Origin: Owenia fusiformis
Lineage: Eukaryota > Annelida > Polychaeta > Sabellida > Oweniidae
DNA length: 64,000 bases
Assembly (NCBI GenBank): GCA_903813345.2
Contig: CAIIXF020000008.1
Span: 29,018,005-29,082,004 of the forward strand
Reading direction: 5' to 3'
Positions 48,501 to 57,078 of the stretch are shown here, one piece after another. The notes below the pieces were generated by a model that made no database searches, was not told where the DNA came from, and was given only the letters and a program-made list of their open reading frames with translations. Position numbers and translations under genes: made by a program. How positions within the stretch are numbered: the stretch's first letter is position 1; each line of letters opens with the position of its first letter.

Positions 48501-51500
48501 CATACCAATACTGATACAACCCACTCTGATCAACCTGTGACAACTGGTTCAAATAAAGCGTTGATGGAGGATCCAACACATACCAATACTGATACAACCC
48601 ACCCTGATCAACTTATGACAAGTGATCTAATTAAAGCTTTGATAGATGGTTCTAGACAAAGTGATACTGATACAACCCACTTTAATCAACCTATGACAAA
48701 TGATTCAAGTAAAGCATCATTGGATGATCCTAGAGATACTGGTACTGATACAAGCCACCTTGATCTACCTACAATGACTGGTCCTCCAAGTATAGCTTCA
48801 AGTGAAGATTCCAACATCCGTCTGGGGGAAAATTCCTGTAATGCCTATGAGAATATAACAATTTGTTCACTTGATGACCCTGAAGAACAACTCAAACGAT
48901 CATGTGAGGGGCGATGTGGAAAGATCTCCAAAACAGTTTATTGCCAGTGTGACCCAGAGTGCCCTAAATATGGAGACTGTTGTGAGGACTATACCAAGAT
49001 ATGTGATCCAAACGTGTATAATGAACTTAGGAAAAGTAAGAAACAGATCTATGAATGCTTAGGCTCATTTGAAGAAAGAAGGTCAGGCTATGTTGTCAAC
49101 AAATGTCCCCACTACCAAAGTGATTCAGAATTGAGTGCACAATGTCAGTCGCGTGATGGGCTTCTTAATCTAGTACCAGTCACTGATTTAAGAACCGGAG
49201 AGAACTTCAGGAACAAGTTCTGTGCATTATGTAATAGTGTCATTGTTTATGCATCCTGGAATGTCTCCATTAGTTGTGAATCTGGAGAAATCAAACCTGA
49301 AAACTTCTTTGATGTTGATATTCATCTTGTGCTAAATTTGCTCCATAATCCTGCTTGTATCATTGAATATACTCCACCTGAGAGGGCCCGACCCTGTATA
49401 GTATTACGTTATGATTGCAAGCACTGCCAGGAGACAGAATTATCACAAAAGTGTGCAACAGCTGGACAAAATCCTGTTAGGTACTATTATGGCTTAATCT
49501 TTGGAGTTGCTTTCTACAATATGTATTGCTTGCAGTGCAATCTTCCAGATCCAATAATTCCTGGAGCAGTTGGCTGCAAAACAGGTTTTGACAGTGGAAA
49601 GGGATTACCTCACAAATATTTTACTTTAACATTATTGTTAGATATCCAACTGTTCAGTGGTTATGGACTGAAGGTTGAATCAAATGGAATACTTGGACTA
49701 GACCAACTTGAATTTCAATGCACTGGTAATCATCAATGCAAAATGAGTGATTGTCCAGTTTTTCACACTAACCTTGGCTATAAATGCTCAATCATAAACA
49801 GCATCCTTGGGCGAATGAACCTGAAGTATGAGATAAGGTACAATGAATCTATAATTGATACCGCTTTCCAACATCAACTGCTCTTGATTGCTGCAGTTAT
49901 AAAGGATGTTATTAAAACATTCTTCAACCCTATTGGATACATTAACCAAAAAGATACATTATGGATTCCCCGAGAACATTATTACAAGAGCAGCTTTACT
50001 TTCAACATTATAGCTTCAAATGAGATCCCATTTACTTCTTTAGGAATGGATTTGTCAAAGCAGTTGAAGATCGCTACTACCCAAGTGGAGAAATATTATG
50101 AAAAGGTCGAAGTCAAAATGACATTTGAAATTATGGACCTTGCAGATGCTGAAGGAAAAGAAGGAAAACTGACCACCGACAAACATGGAAATATAGATGC
50201 TGGAGATGTCACAGCTGTTGCAAGTCATCAGGATCTTGCCCAGACATGTCTTTTGAACATACTTGCCATCTTTTTGTATTACTGAACAATGTTTTTATGC
50301 CAGCCAACATGACATACTAGACCTTTATATGTACATTATATATTTTTAATATATGCACTGAATAGGAAGTTGCTGAGCTCAAGTTGACTTAGATTTATGA
50401 CAAAATTTATTTTTGAAAATCTATAAAATAGAATGTGTGTATATAAAATAAAGAATTATTGAATAGGAACTTTTAATGATTTTAGTTTAATTCTCTGACC
50501 ATCTTCAAGATGCACTTTTTCCTTTAATCACTGGATTTCTTTTATTGCTTGATTACTGTTATCAGTTTATGGAATGGAGGAATCCTACAAAGCTTCCAGA
50601 TTAACTGGGTTGATGTGTTCATATTTAATTCTTCCTTTGTCCCAAACTCCTCTCCAAAAACAAACTCTTCATTTGTCCAAAACTCTTCCTTTGTCCAAAA
50701 CTCTTCCTGTATCAAAATTAACTCTAAATCTTCATGGACAGATCATCTTCCTTTGCCCGAAACTCTCCATATGTCCAAAGTATGCTCTTCCTTTGTCTAA
50801 AACAAAGGCGGGATTTTGTTGAATATTGGTGGATCTTCAGAGTATATCAACATTCAAATTAACAGTGGTCTATCATTAATTCGTTTTAGGAATTCAATTT
50901 ACTTTTGCTGAGACCTCACATGATATTTAATTGAAATGGGGTAAAATCATCAGTGTGTGGGGTACTATCAATGATAATAAGGTAATATCGGCAATGATCA
51001 AGTTTCTGTGTGTATTTAAAGATATGCATTACTGTAATCTGGTTAATATTTGATGTATTATATTTCATAATTTTGTGATCTTGAAAACTGATTTTAAATA
51101 GTCATATGTTGGATTGCGGCTATTTTCTGAGAATTTAAACAGGTTATATATTATTATCTCCAGAAAAGGTACTCAGAGTTGATAAAATAGTTTACAAACA
51201 TGTTTTGTCTAAAATGTTGTTGTGAATTCCACCTTTTTTGTGTGGTGTAGTTCATGTGTTACCTGAACGTAACATGACAATTGGTATCGAACAGTTTAAA
51301 TTGATTCATACATTTCTATATTTGGTAATGATTATATGGTCATGCTTTTATAAATGAGGGTGTCCGTAAAGTCTCTTTATACTTTACACAGCCTTTATAT
51401 TATTTTGTAAAGAGACATTATGGACACTCTGTATCATTAAGTTTTATTGACACATTATGGACACTCTGTATTATTTAGTTTTATTGACACATTATGGACA

Positions 51501-52512
51501 CTCTGTATTATTAAGTTTTATTGACACATTTAATAAAATGTTGGATGAAAAAATATAAGTTTTTAATCACTTCTGATGATTATGAAATTGTAAACAAACT
51601 GATACATTTTATAAATAAACTTTCAGTGTGGCTATTTGAAAATTGAAAAAAATAAGATTTTATGATAGTCTAAGGAAATGTTTCTAAGCATGCATTTTAC
51701 TAAATACATTGTAACTTTATAATTAAATGTATATAAATGTATTGTAATTGATTTTGTGAGGAAGCCAAATGTTGGTTTGAAACACAATTAAATCTTGAAT
51801 CTTTTGTATTCAGTATATTATTGGATGCTTAATCATATCCAAAAACATTCATATTGACCTTTTTGTTTTTTGTTTGTTTCAGGCTTGGCAGATGCCAGAC
51901 AAACTCTCCACCTCCCAGACACCCACTAAGATCACAGATGGCTGGAGTCTAGAGGCCTGTGCCATAGGGGGTGGATTTGCTCCTACATGCGGGGAGGGCT
52001 ATGGCGTTTCTTACATGATAGTCGGAGAAGATTGGAGTATGTCAAATTTTTTTCTCATCTTTTTTTCAATTTTCAATTATTCAGCTGAGATAATTTGACA
52101 AATAAACATTTTGAAATCTAAATGAAGTAGAAAAAGTGAATTAAGCAAATAAATAGTTAGGTAAACTTATTTTGAGACTTCAAGTTAATTTGCTGTTATA
52201 AATCAATTTCATTCCATGAATCATTTATTCCATAAAAATCGATCTCCATTATTGAAAACATCAATGTACAAAATAGTTTATGTGGTTCCAAAGTTTTTGA
52301 AAAATGCTCTTTCAAATTAGATAACTATAGATTTTCATAAAAAGCAGCATTCAGTGGAATATCATCTAAATAAATAAATTGATGTGATTTAATTTTTTTC
52401 AGTCCAATTCCATGTCAGTTCATACAAAAGTTGCCAGGATACGGACACTGCCACAATGGGGAAGTCAATCATCATGGCCCTCGATGACATGGCAGAACTA
52501 ATGAGTAAATAA
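27564..52512 (+). CDS. Carnitine O-palmitoyltransferase 1-like, complete
   Basis: Transfers long-chain acyl groups from CoA to carnitine at the mitochondrial outer membrane. Exons: 27564-27863, 33226-33338, 33758-33874, 34266-34342, 35001-35091 or 37572-37662 (alternatives), 39021-39101, 40024-40110, 40770-40873, 41312-41373, 41710-41937, 42175-42351, 42527-42687, 43752-44013, 51883-52036, 52403-52512. All phases agree and give 707 residues, against about 773 in vertebrates. Two membrane segments lie near residues 13-30 and 57-78, then LLAYRAWMY. Catalytic His is residue 414 (VEHAWGDGT); GRTETIRP at 538-545, STSQTP at 629-634 and [11 protein letters not shown] are conserved. The start ATG is fixed by an in-frame stop at 27531 with no AG between, so the usual ~47-residue regulatory N-terminus is absent. 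AATAAA overlaps the stop codon. Another gene is nested in the intron 44014-51882. Confidence 0.95.
28199..28322. mobile_element. CAGGCC-family MITE, truncated copy
   Basis: It begins AAGGCCCGTAGCCAGAGGGG and continues into TTTCACCATTCTGAGAATTT like the copy at 18366, but its far end is missing. Confidence 0.6.
28523..28710. mobile_element. CAGGCC-family MITE with 5-bp TSD
   Basis: The ends are CAGGCCCATAGCCAGG and CCTGGCTACAGGCCTG, inverted with one mismatch. GTAAG flanks both sides (28518-28522, 28711-28715). The body matches copy 18366 in inverted orientation. It is non-coding. Confidence 0.85.
30579..30672. mobile_element. Near-perfect hairpin MITE (~94 bp)
   Basis: The arms contain AGGGTTGATCC, GAACC and TTTGCTCTAAAAAT with their inverted copies around a short ATATTAAT centre. 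The ends are close to TA. No coding potential. Confidence 0.7.
31546..31690 (+). repeat. TGTCACCACC-family repeat copy
   Basis: It starts TATGTCACCACCACAAGTGG (a hairpin-like head), has TGGATAGTGTTTCGTGTCTG inside, and ends CAGGTGGTGACATTTTTC followed by TTTTAATGCCTTGT. Same family as the large copy at 54143-55896. Confidence 0.7.
33595..33705 (+). repeat. TGTCACCACC-family fragment
   Basis: The 3' part only: TGGTGGTTGG, CAGCATCTGTAAC, GGCAGGTGGTGACATTTTCC, then GATCCCTTGT. It lies in the CPT1 intron between exons 2 and 3. Confidence 0.6.
34529..34702. mobile_element. Palindromic MITE
   Basis: Outer CAGAGATCCTATA/GTGTGATCCTCTG and inner arms of about 39 bp (about 34544-34583 and 34641-34680; cores GATTTGAAGTGCAATACGGG and TGCACTTCAAATCATTCAAT) are inverted. 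It lies in the intron between CPT1-like exons 4 and 5a. Confidence 0.65.
35001..35091 (+). CDS. CPT1-like exon 5a (mutually exclusive with 5b)
   Basis: A 91-nt exon, acceptor TTTTAG and donor GTGAGT. It enters with two bases completing a Val codon and leaves with two bases of the next codon. It encodes [14 protein letters not shown], then [10 protein letters not shown] and IAHWMC. It aligns with NSNYYAMDLLY ... of vertebrate CPT1. Spliced from 34342 and to 39021 it keeps frame. Confidence 0.9.
35092..37571. other. Intron between alternative exons 5a and 5b
   Basis: It contains many TTTACACCTAGTTT-like motifs at about 35460-35715, and both orientations of them at about 37120-37285. One perfect 22-nt inverted pair is 35473-35494 with 37263-37284. 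An inverted SINE copy sits at about 35790-35935. The complementary motifs could pair in the pre-mRNA. Confidence 0.6.
35790..35935 (-). mobile_element. tRNA-derived SINE, copy 2
   Basis: On the minus strand, the B-box-like GGGTTCAGTCCCC is followed by GGTGGACTGACTTTATCACA, TCAGCCCTTAGC and a tail like that of copy 1 at 22325. The tRNA-like 5' part is more decayed than in copy 1. Confidence 0.65.
37572..37662 (+). CDS. CPT1-like exon 5b (mutually exclusive with 5a)
   Basis: Also 91 nt with the same entry and exit phases, acceptor TTACAG and donor GTAAGT. It encodes [14 protein letters not shown], then [10 protein letters not shown] and VTYHFL. About 13 of 30 residues match exon 5a, including DQLARAAT. 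Including both exons would create an in-frame TAG at once, and skipping both shifts frame into a stop, so exactly one must be used. Confidence 0.9.
37663..39020. other. CPT1-like intron after exon 5b
   Basis: AT-rich intronic DNA. I saw no repeat family or coding signal. Confidence 0.5.
39368..39612. repeat. MITE-derived tandem repeat in CPT1-like intron
   Basis: It opens with TACAGGGTGATCCAGAAG, a Tc1-like end. Three tandem copies of about 46 bp follow, each containing TTTGTCCATATTATGGTTAC and CCCTGTATGTAATA, so the terminal segment appears to have been amplified. Confidence 0.6.
39853..39978 (+). repeat. TGTCACCACC-family repeat copy
   Basis: It starts TATGTCACCACCACATCAGA and ends AATGGCAGGTGGTGACAATT, then GTTAATGCCTTGT. 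It lies just before CPT1-like exon 7. Confidence 0.7.
40120..40590. repeat. 29-bp minisatellite, about 16 copies
   Basis: The unit is ACAATAAAACCTGTGTAAGT then GTCAAGCAT, with CAGT/CAAT and CATGTG/CCTGTG variants in a higher-order pattern. CAGTAAAACCTGTGTAAGTG resembles the termini of the Tc1/pogo-type MITE at 52898, so the array may derive from such an end. It lies in the intron after CPT1-like exon 7. Confidence 0.8.
41180..41275 (+). repeat. TGTCACCACC-family fragment
   Basis: The 3' part only: TTTTTGTGGCCAGTGTTTGG, CAGCATCTGTAACAAATGGC, AGGAGGTGACATTTTTTC, TTTTAATACC. It sits immediately upstream of CPT1-like exon 9. Confidence 0.6.
42440..42500 (+). repeat. TGTCACCACC-family short fragment
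   Basis: Only the 3' end remains: CTGCAACAAATGGCAAGTGG, GGACATTTTGCATGCAG, ATGCCTTGTT. It lies in the short intron before CPT1-like exon 12. Confidence 0.55.
42750..43511. repeat. Dispersed-type repeat with CCGTCCGTC tract
   Basis: It opens with a small palindrome (TCCCAACGAATG, TTCGTTAGGGA) and then a polymorphic-looking GTCCGTCAGTCTGTC tract. Inside are two diverged copies of a ~110-bp unit containing CTCAAATTGAAGG, GAGTAGAT and CAAAATGGCCG. It ends with TTCGTTGGGATTTGCTACTC. This organisation is common in marine invertebrate repeats. It has no coding frame and lies in the intron before CPT1-like exon 13. Confidence 0.55.
44190..44400. repeat. ~36-bp tandem repeat with internal palindrome
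   Basis: Four to five copies of a unit containing TTGCCCTTTTATGGGCAAGT followed by TTCTATTAAT. Each unit holds the palindrome TTGCCC ... GGGCAA and so would form a small hairpin. The upstream copies are decayed. Confidence 0.75.
44401..46615. other. CPT1-like intron, upstream flank of the nested gene
   Basis: No repeat family recognised and no exon seen. A TATATATATATA tract lies at about 46525-46536, roughly 80 bases before the nested gene's ATG; it could serve as a TATA region but is low-complexity. Confidence 0.4.
46616..50285 (+). CDS. Secreted or GPI-anchored somatomedin-B/Cys-rich protein with Thr/Asp repeats
   Basis: Two exons in phase 0: 46616-46873 and 47982-50285, giving 853 residues. 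Residues 1-27 form a signal peptide (KRIR then [15 protein letters not shown]). Residues about 98-355 are roughly ten repeats of 24-26 residues ([20 protein letters not shown] type), a likely O-glycosylated stalk. At about 393-426 is a somatomedin-B domain with all eight Cys (CEGRCGK ... YCQC ... ECPKYGDCC ... C). A Cys-rich segment follows, with [19 protein letters not shown] and KFCALCN, as I recall from ectodomains of invertebrate adhesion or Methuselah-like GPCRs. No seven-helix domain follows; the chain ends in a short hydrophobic tail ([12 protein letters not shown]) that could be a GPI signal. AATAAA is at 50447. The whole gene sits, same strand, in a CPT1-like intron. Ligand and role are unknown. 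Confidence 0.85.
46985..47770. mobile_element. Fold-back element with repetitive inverted ends
   Basis: The left arm (46985-47107) is built of CTCAACCCCAAGTCA and CTCAACCCCAGTAAAA units. The right arm (about 47633-47770) holds the same units inverted, and the outer ends GGTCATCTCAACCCC and GGGGTTGAGATGACC are perfect complements. The ~520-bp middle has no transposase. A CAGGCC-like fragment (CGTAGCCAGG) lies at about 47408-47590 inside it. The element occupies the only intron of the nested gene. Confidence 0.75.
48046..48800 (+). repeat. Coding minisatellite (~78-bp units)
   Basis: About ten units of 72-78 bp, always a multiple of three, encode the Thr/Asp-rich stalk of the nested gene. Three central units (about 48420-48600) are nearly identical at DNA level, while outer units are diverged, the usual sign of recent expansion by unequal exchange in the middle of an array. 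Confidence 0.85.
50447..50452 (+). terminator. Poly(A) signal of the nested gene
   Basis: AATAAA lies 162 bases after the TGA stop, in AT-rich DNA, and is the nearest canonical signal. Confidence 0.6.
50453..51882. other. CPT1-like intron downstream of the nested gene
   Basis: It has a small degenerate repeat region at about 50630-50800 (TCTTCCTTTGTCCAAAAC units) and an element at about 51356-51440 with ends GGGTGTCCGTAAAGTCTC and GTAAAGAGACATTATGGACA. This is followed by three tandem copies of a ~48-bp unit with TTATGGACACTCTGTATTAT (to about 51530). No exon was seen until 51883. Confidence 0.55.
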
Positions 52513-52513
52513 A
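52508..52513 (+). terminator. AATAAA overlapping the CPT1-like stop codon
   Basis: The last codons read AGT AAA TAA A, so AATAAA includes the stop. It is probably not the main site; another AATAAA lies at 53653-53658, consistent with a longer 3' UTR. Confidence 0.35.
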
Positions 52514-54140
52514 CCTAAAGCTGTGATCATAGAGCCACCTATAGAGCACCTAGTGAACTAGATATAATTTAGGAACGACACAGTTTCATAAATTTTACAC
52601 AGAACAAAGGAGGACTTTTTGAACAAATATACGAAAAACTTTCAGCTTCAAAATCTTATTCCTGATTTACTAGGATCATTCTTATCTGTTATATTTGTAA
52701 AAAAAGCAACTTAAAATGCAAAAATGAGCAATCGCAGTATTACAATTTAGAAGTAATACTTGGTGGAAGCGCTTACGCAATTTTCATATGATGCTTTTTG
52801 TGTACAATTTAGTCTTGCTTTAAGTCTCTGCCCTCCCATTATATTTTGTTATCTATTCGGATTTCCCCTACCTCTCTTGTTTACAATATATGCACAGTAA
52901 AACCTGTCACAAGTGGAACACATTTGGTACCTCAAAAAAGCATTTCACTTGGAAGCTGTTCCACTTATAGAGATTCATTTAACGTAAATTCAGTTGGCCT
53001 CGGGACTCTGAAGTGTTCAACTGATGGAGGTGTTCCATTTTACAGGTTCCACTGTATATAATCGTAGGGGCAGTTGCACTTGTGTTTAATCCAAATAATT
53101 ACTCTCTCCCTTCTTCAGTAACATACCCTTATGTGTGTGTATTTTATCATGGATTAGACGCAGACTCTCTACGCGAGACTACATTCAGATCATATTATAC
53201 TGTCATATTTATACTCAGACCTATCTAAAATTTTTGTATGTCCACCATACAACTTTGCAAAGGGTATAGCAAATTTGCATCTTCCTTCCCTAAATTTTAC
53301 AGAAATAAAAATTTATTCTTACATTTACGCCCATTCAATCTTTTAAGCACAGTGGACAGATTAGAATACCTGCTTTTAGTCCCTCATAAACTACAGGTTT
53401 TTCCAGATTCATGGTTTTGCAGGGTTAGACAGATTCACATTCTCCTTAATAATGAGGTGCTCCTTCACATGCTTTACCACTCTCCCGAGCTATGTCAAAT
53501 TCCTGTACATATTAGAAATCCCTGTGACATAGACTGATAGAAGGAGGGGTGGACTTTACTTTCTGCAAATGTTTCATATTGAAATATTGAATTAGCTATT
53601 TTGGAAGCAAGTAAAGATGTTATTTACATGCATCATGATTGATACAGTGAAAAATAAACTTTATGTACCTTTTATATATTAAAAGGTATCTGTTTGTAAT
53701 ACCCTGCAAATCGTTGAATTATAGTATCTGAGAAAAACCTTGGTAACTTACTTATGTATGTTATATAATATATTATATAAAACTTACTCATGTTATTCAT
53801 AAACTGGGCGTACTTGGAAAATTCTCAAGTTAAGACAAAAATATTTAGCAAAAATGCATTTCTTAGTAAGGAATATATACCAGTATACATTGTAACTCAA
53901 TATGACAGCATAATGCTGTCACGGTAAGTCATATTTCTAACTACAGCAACTGTGGCTTAATGACTATAAAATAATTATCAACATAACTACAGCAATTTTC
54001 CATTGTACGCTCACATTTACTCACAACAGTGTATTTTGTCCATGACAATTCTTATATTTAATTCAGCATTATTAAGATTATATTTCTATTTTATAATCTA
54101 AATTGATGGCAAAAAGATCAAACCAAACTGAAATTAGTTT
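52513..54140. other. CPT1-like 3' UTR and downstream DNA
   Basis: It contains a Tc1/pogo-type MITE (52898-53057) and a candidate poly(A) signal at 53653-53658. A 99-codon open frame at 53238-53537 has no recognisable domain or splice context. The rest is AT-rich. Confidence 0.45.
52898..53057. mobile_element. Tc1/pogo-type MITE with CAGTAAAACCTG end
   Basis: The ends CAGTAAAACCTGTCACAAGT and AAAATGGAACACC-type inner sequence oppose TTTTACAGGTTCCACTGTAT. The termini begin CAGT and end ACTG next to TA on the right. Similar CAGTAAAACC ends occur at about 25547 and 30975. Confidence 0.6.
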
Positions 54141-54142
54141 TT

Positions 54143-55896
54143 ATGTCACCACCAAAAGTGGTGACATATTGTTATGGTCTCCATTTTTTTTATGTCACCA
54201 CCAAAAGTGGTGACATATTGTTATGGTCTCCATTTTTTTGTGACGGCGTCCGGCGGTTGGTGGTTGGCGGTTGGCGTCCGGCGTCTGTAACAATTTCTTA
54301 CAACTTCCTATAACTTAACAAATACTGTTTAGACTGACTTCAATATTTTTCTAAATCATCTACATGTTCTCAGAAGTTCAAATCTGACTTTAGATTTGAC
54401 ATTTGACCTTCAATGACCTTCTCAAGGTAAAAAAGGTCTTTTTTCAACTTGCTTCACATTGACTAAATTTTTTTTCAAAATCATCTACATGTTCTCAGAA
54501 ATTCAAATCTGACTTTAGATTTGACATTTGACCTTCAAATCTGACTTTAGATTTGACATTTGACCTTCAATGACCTTCTCAAGGTCAAAAAAGGTCAAAA
54601 AGGTCTTTTTTTAACTTGCTTCAAATTGACTAATTTTTTTTTTCAAAATCATCTACATGTTCTCAGAAATTCAAATCTGACTTAAGATTTGACATTTGAC
54701 CTTCAATGACCTTCTCAAGGTCAAAAAAGGTCAAAAAGGTCTGTTTTCAACTTGCTTCAAATTGACTAAATTTTTTTTCAAAATCATCTACGTGTTCTCA
54801 GAAATTCAAATCTGACTTAAGATTTGACATTTGACCTTCAATGACCTTCTCAAGGTCAAAAAAGGTCAAAAAGGTCTGTTTTCAACTTGCTTCAAATTGA
54901 CTAAAAAAAATTTCAAAATCATCTACGTGTTCTCAGAAATTCAAATCTGACTTTAGATTTGACTTAAGATTTGACATTTGACCTTCAATGACCTTCTCAA
55001 AGTCAAAAAAGGTCAAAAAGGTCTTTTTTCAACTTGCTTCAAATTGACTAAATTTTTTTTTCAAAATCATCTACATGTTCTCAAAAATTCAAATCTGACT
55101 TTAGATTTGACATTTGACCTTCAATGACCTTCTCAAGGTCAAAAAAGGTCAAAAAGGTCTGTTTTCAATGTGCTTCAAATTGACTAAAAAAAATTTCAAA
55201 ATCATCTACGTGTTCTCAGAAATTTAAATCTGACTTTAGATTTGACTTAAGATTTGAGATTTGACCTTCAATGACCTTCTCAAAGTCAAAAAAGGTCAAA
55301 AAGGTCTTTTTTCAACTTGCTTCAAATTGACTAAATTTTTTTTTCAAAATCATCTACATGTTCTCAGAAATTCAAATCTGACTTTAGATTTGACATTTGA
55401 CCTTCAATGACCTTCTCAATGTCAAAAAGGTCAAAAAGGTATTTTTTCATCTTGCTTCAAATTGACTAAATTTTTTTTCAAAATCATCTACATGTTCTCA
55501 GAAATTCAAATATGACTTTAGATTTGACTTTAGATTTGACATTTGACCTTCAATGACCTTCTCAAGGTCAAAAAAGGTCAAAAAGGTCTTTTTTCAACTT
55601 GCTTCAAATTGATTAATTTTTTTTTTCAAAATCATCTACATGTTCTCAGAAATTCAAATCTGACTTTAGATTTGACATTTGACCTTTAATGACCTTCTCA
55701 AGGTCAAAAAAGGTCAAAAAGGTATTTTTTCAACTTGCTTCAAATTGACCAAATTTTTTTTTCAAAATCATCTACATCTTTTCAGAAGTTCAAATTTGAC
55801 TTTACAAGTTCTCAGAAATTCAAATCTGACTTAAGTTTGAACTCATAATATTGTGAGCAACTAGGTGGTGACATTTTGTCATGTTAATGCCTTGTT
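54143..55896 (+). repeat. Large TGTCACCACC-family element with internal satellite
   Basis: The head TATGTCACCACCAAAAGTGG plus TGACATATTGTTATGGTCTC is present twice (54143 and 54191). A GGCGTCCGGCG-type segment and then about eleven tandem units of roughly 134-148 bp follow (CAACTTGCTTCAAATTGACT, CAAAATCATCTACATG, TTTGACCTTCAATGACCTTC, AAGGTCAAAAAGGTC). The tail is AGGTGGTGACATTTTGTCAT followed by GTTAATGCCTTGTT. The head forms a perfect hairpin (TGTCACCAC/GTGGTGACA). Short copies elsewhere in the window have the same head and tail without the array. Confidence 0.8.
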
Positions 55897-55899
55897 AGT

Positions 55900-56345
55900 T
55901 GATTATGTTACCACCAGAAGTAGCGGTTGGTGTTTGGTGGTCGATATTCTTGTTGTTCGTCATCTGAAGATGACATGGGGTGACATTTTGTATATTAATT
56001 AAATTGTAATTATTGTATATTATTACATATTGAAATTAAACTTGATGGAGTGAAATGCACCATAGATTTCAAAGGAGAAAATTACCTCCAAAGCAGTCAA
56101 AAGTAGATTACTTACTTCGTTTAATGCATTTACAAGAGAACACATAGAACCTGGCTGAATATCCATGGAGCATTTTATAATCCATTTGCAATCGCTTTAG
56201 TATCTCAGTTACGAAATTGCTAGTTAGTTTAATCTATCATATTTTCATGACTATGACATTTTGTTATAGTTTTCAACTTTTTTTGTGGATGCTGTTCGGT
56301 GTCTGTAACAAATGCCAGGTGGTGACATTTTGCATGGTAATGCCT
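55900..56345 (+). repeat. Two TGTCACCACC-family fragments
   Basis: At about 55902-55990 and 56250-56345. Both keep the tail (GGTGACATTTTG) and parts of the middle (GGTTGGTGTTTGG; GTTCGGTGTCTGTAACAAAT). They flank a short unique segment. Confidence 0.55.
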
Positions 56346-56754
56346 TGTAATCCATTTGCAATCGCTTGCTTATCTTAGTGATCAAATCTCCAGATTGCTA
56401 GTTATATAACACAGTTCCATGACTGTGCATAAATTATGTTAATTATGCTGTATATAAATAGAACTCCATATTGCATTTAATTTATGATTTATTTTGCTTA
56501 CCCTCATTTTCCACACATATATGTGTATATTGGCACCAAACTGCTTTTATTTTTAATATAATCTGTATATGAAAATTTAGTTAAGTAAATGATATTTTTA
56601 GTATACAAATTGTGATTGTACATTTGAGGCTTTTCAATAAATAAATATTTATACAATGGTGCATTTTTGTTTTGTCAAGTTGATTTGAGTTATAGTTAAA
56701 AGGAAATGATATTGGGTGATAAAAACCAGTGGTTGAGGCCATAAATACCTGGTA

Positions 56755-57078
56755 CAGGGTGAGCCAAAAAAGGCAACCCAAAAAAATCTGAACTCAGTCA
56801 TCCAGAATGGGTTTGAACTTGTATTTGGCACAATTGATACTGGATGACTAACCTTGCATTCACGAATCCAACTAACGCCTGTTGTCTACCAGATTAACCT
56901 ACTGTTTTATGGCCTACTGATTTAAATATGAATGGAATAGTGGCAGGTACTGTTCATATTTAAATAAGTTACTCATAAAATTGTAGGTTAATCCTGTAGC
57001 TGACAGGGGTTAGTTGCATTCGTGAATACAAGCTGAGTTATTTAGATTTGTTTGTGTTAACTTTTTTGGCCCACCCTG
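56755..57078. mobile_element. Tc1/mariner-type MITE (324 bp)
   Basis: The ends are CAGGGTGAGCCAAAAAAGGC and TTTTTTGGCCCACCCTG, flanked by TA on both sides. The interior is also broadly palindromic (CATTCACGAATCCAACTAAC against GTTAGTTGCATTCGTGAATA). It has no transposase frame. Confidence 0.75.

Noticed and set aside
47983-48597. Minus-strand frame of 204 codons ([11 protein letters not shown] repeats)
   Set aside because: It is the complement of the coding minisatellite of the nested gene, which has signal peptide, splice sites and a known domain on the plus strand.
53238-53537. 99-codon plus-strand frame
   Set aside because: No recognisable motif or splice context; lies in the probable 3' UTR of the CPT1-like gene.
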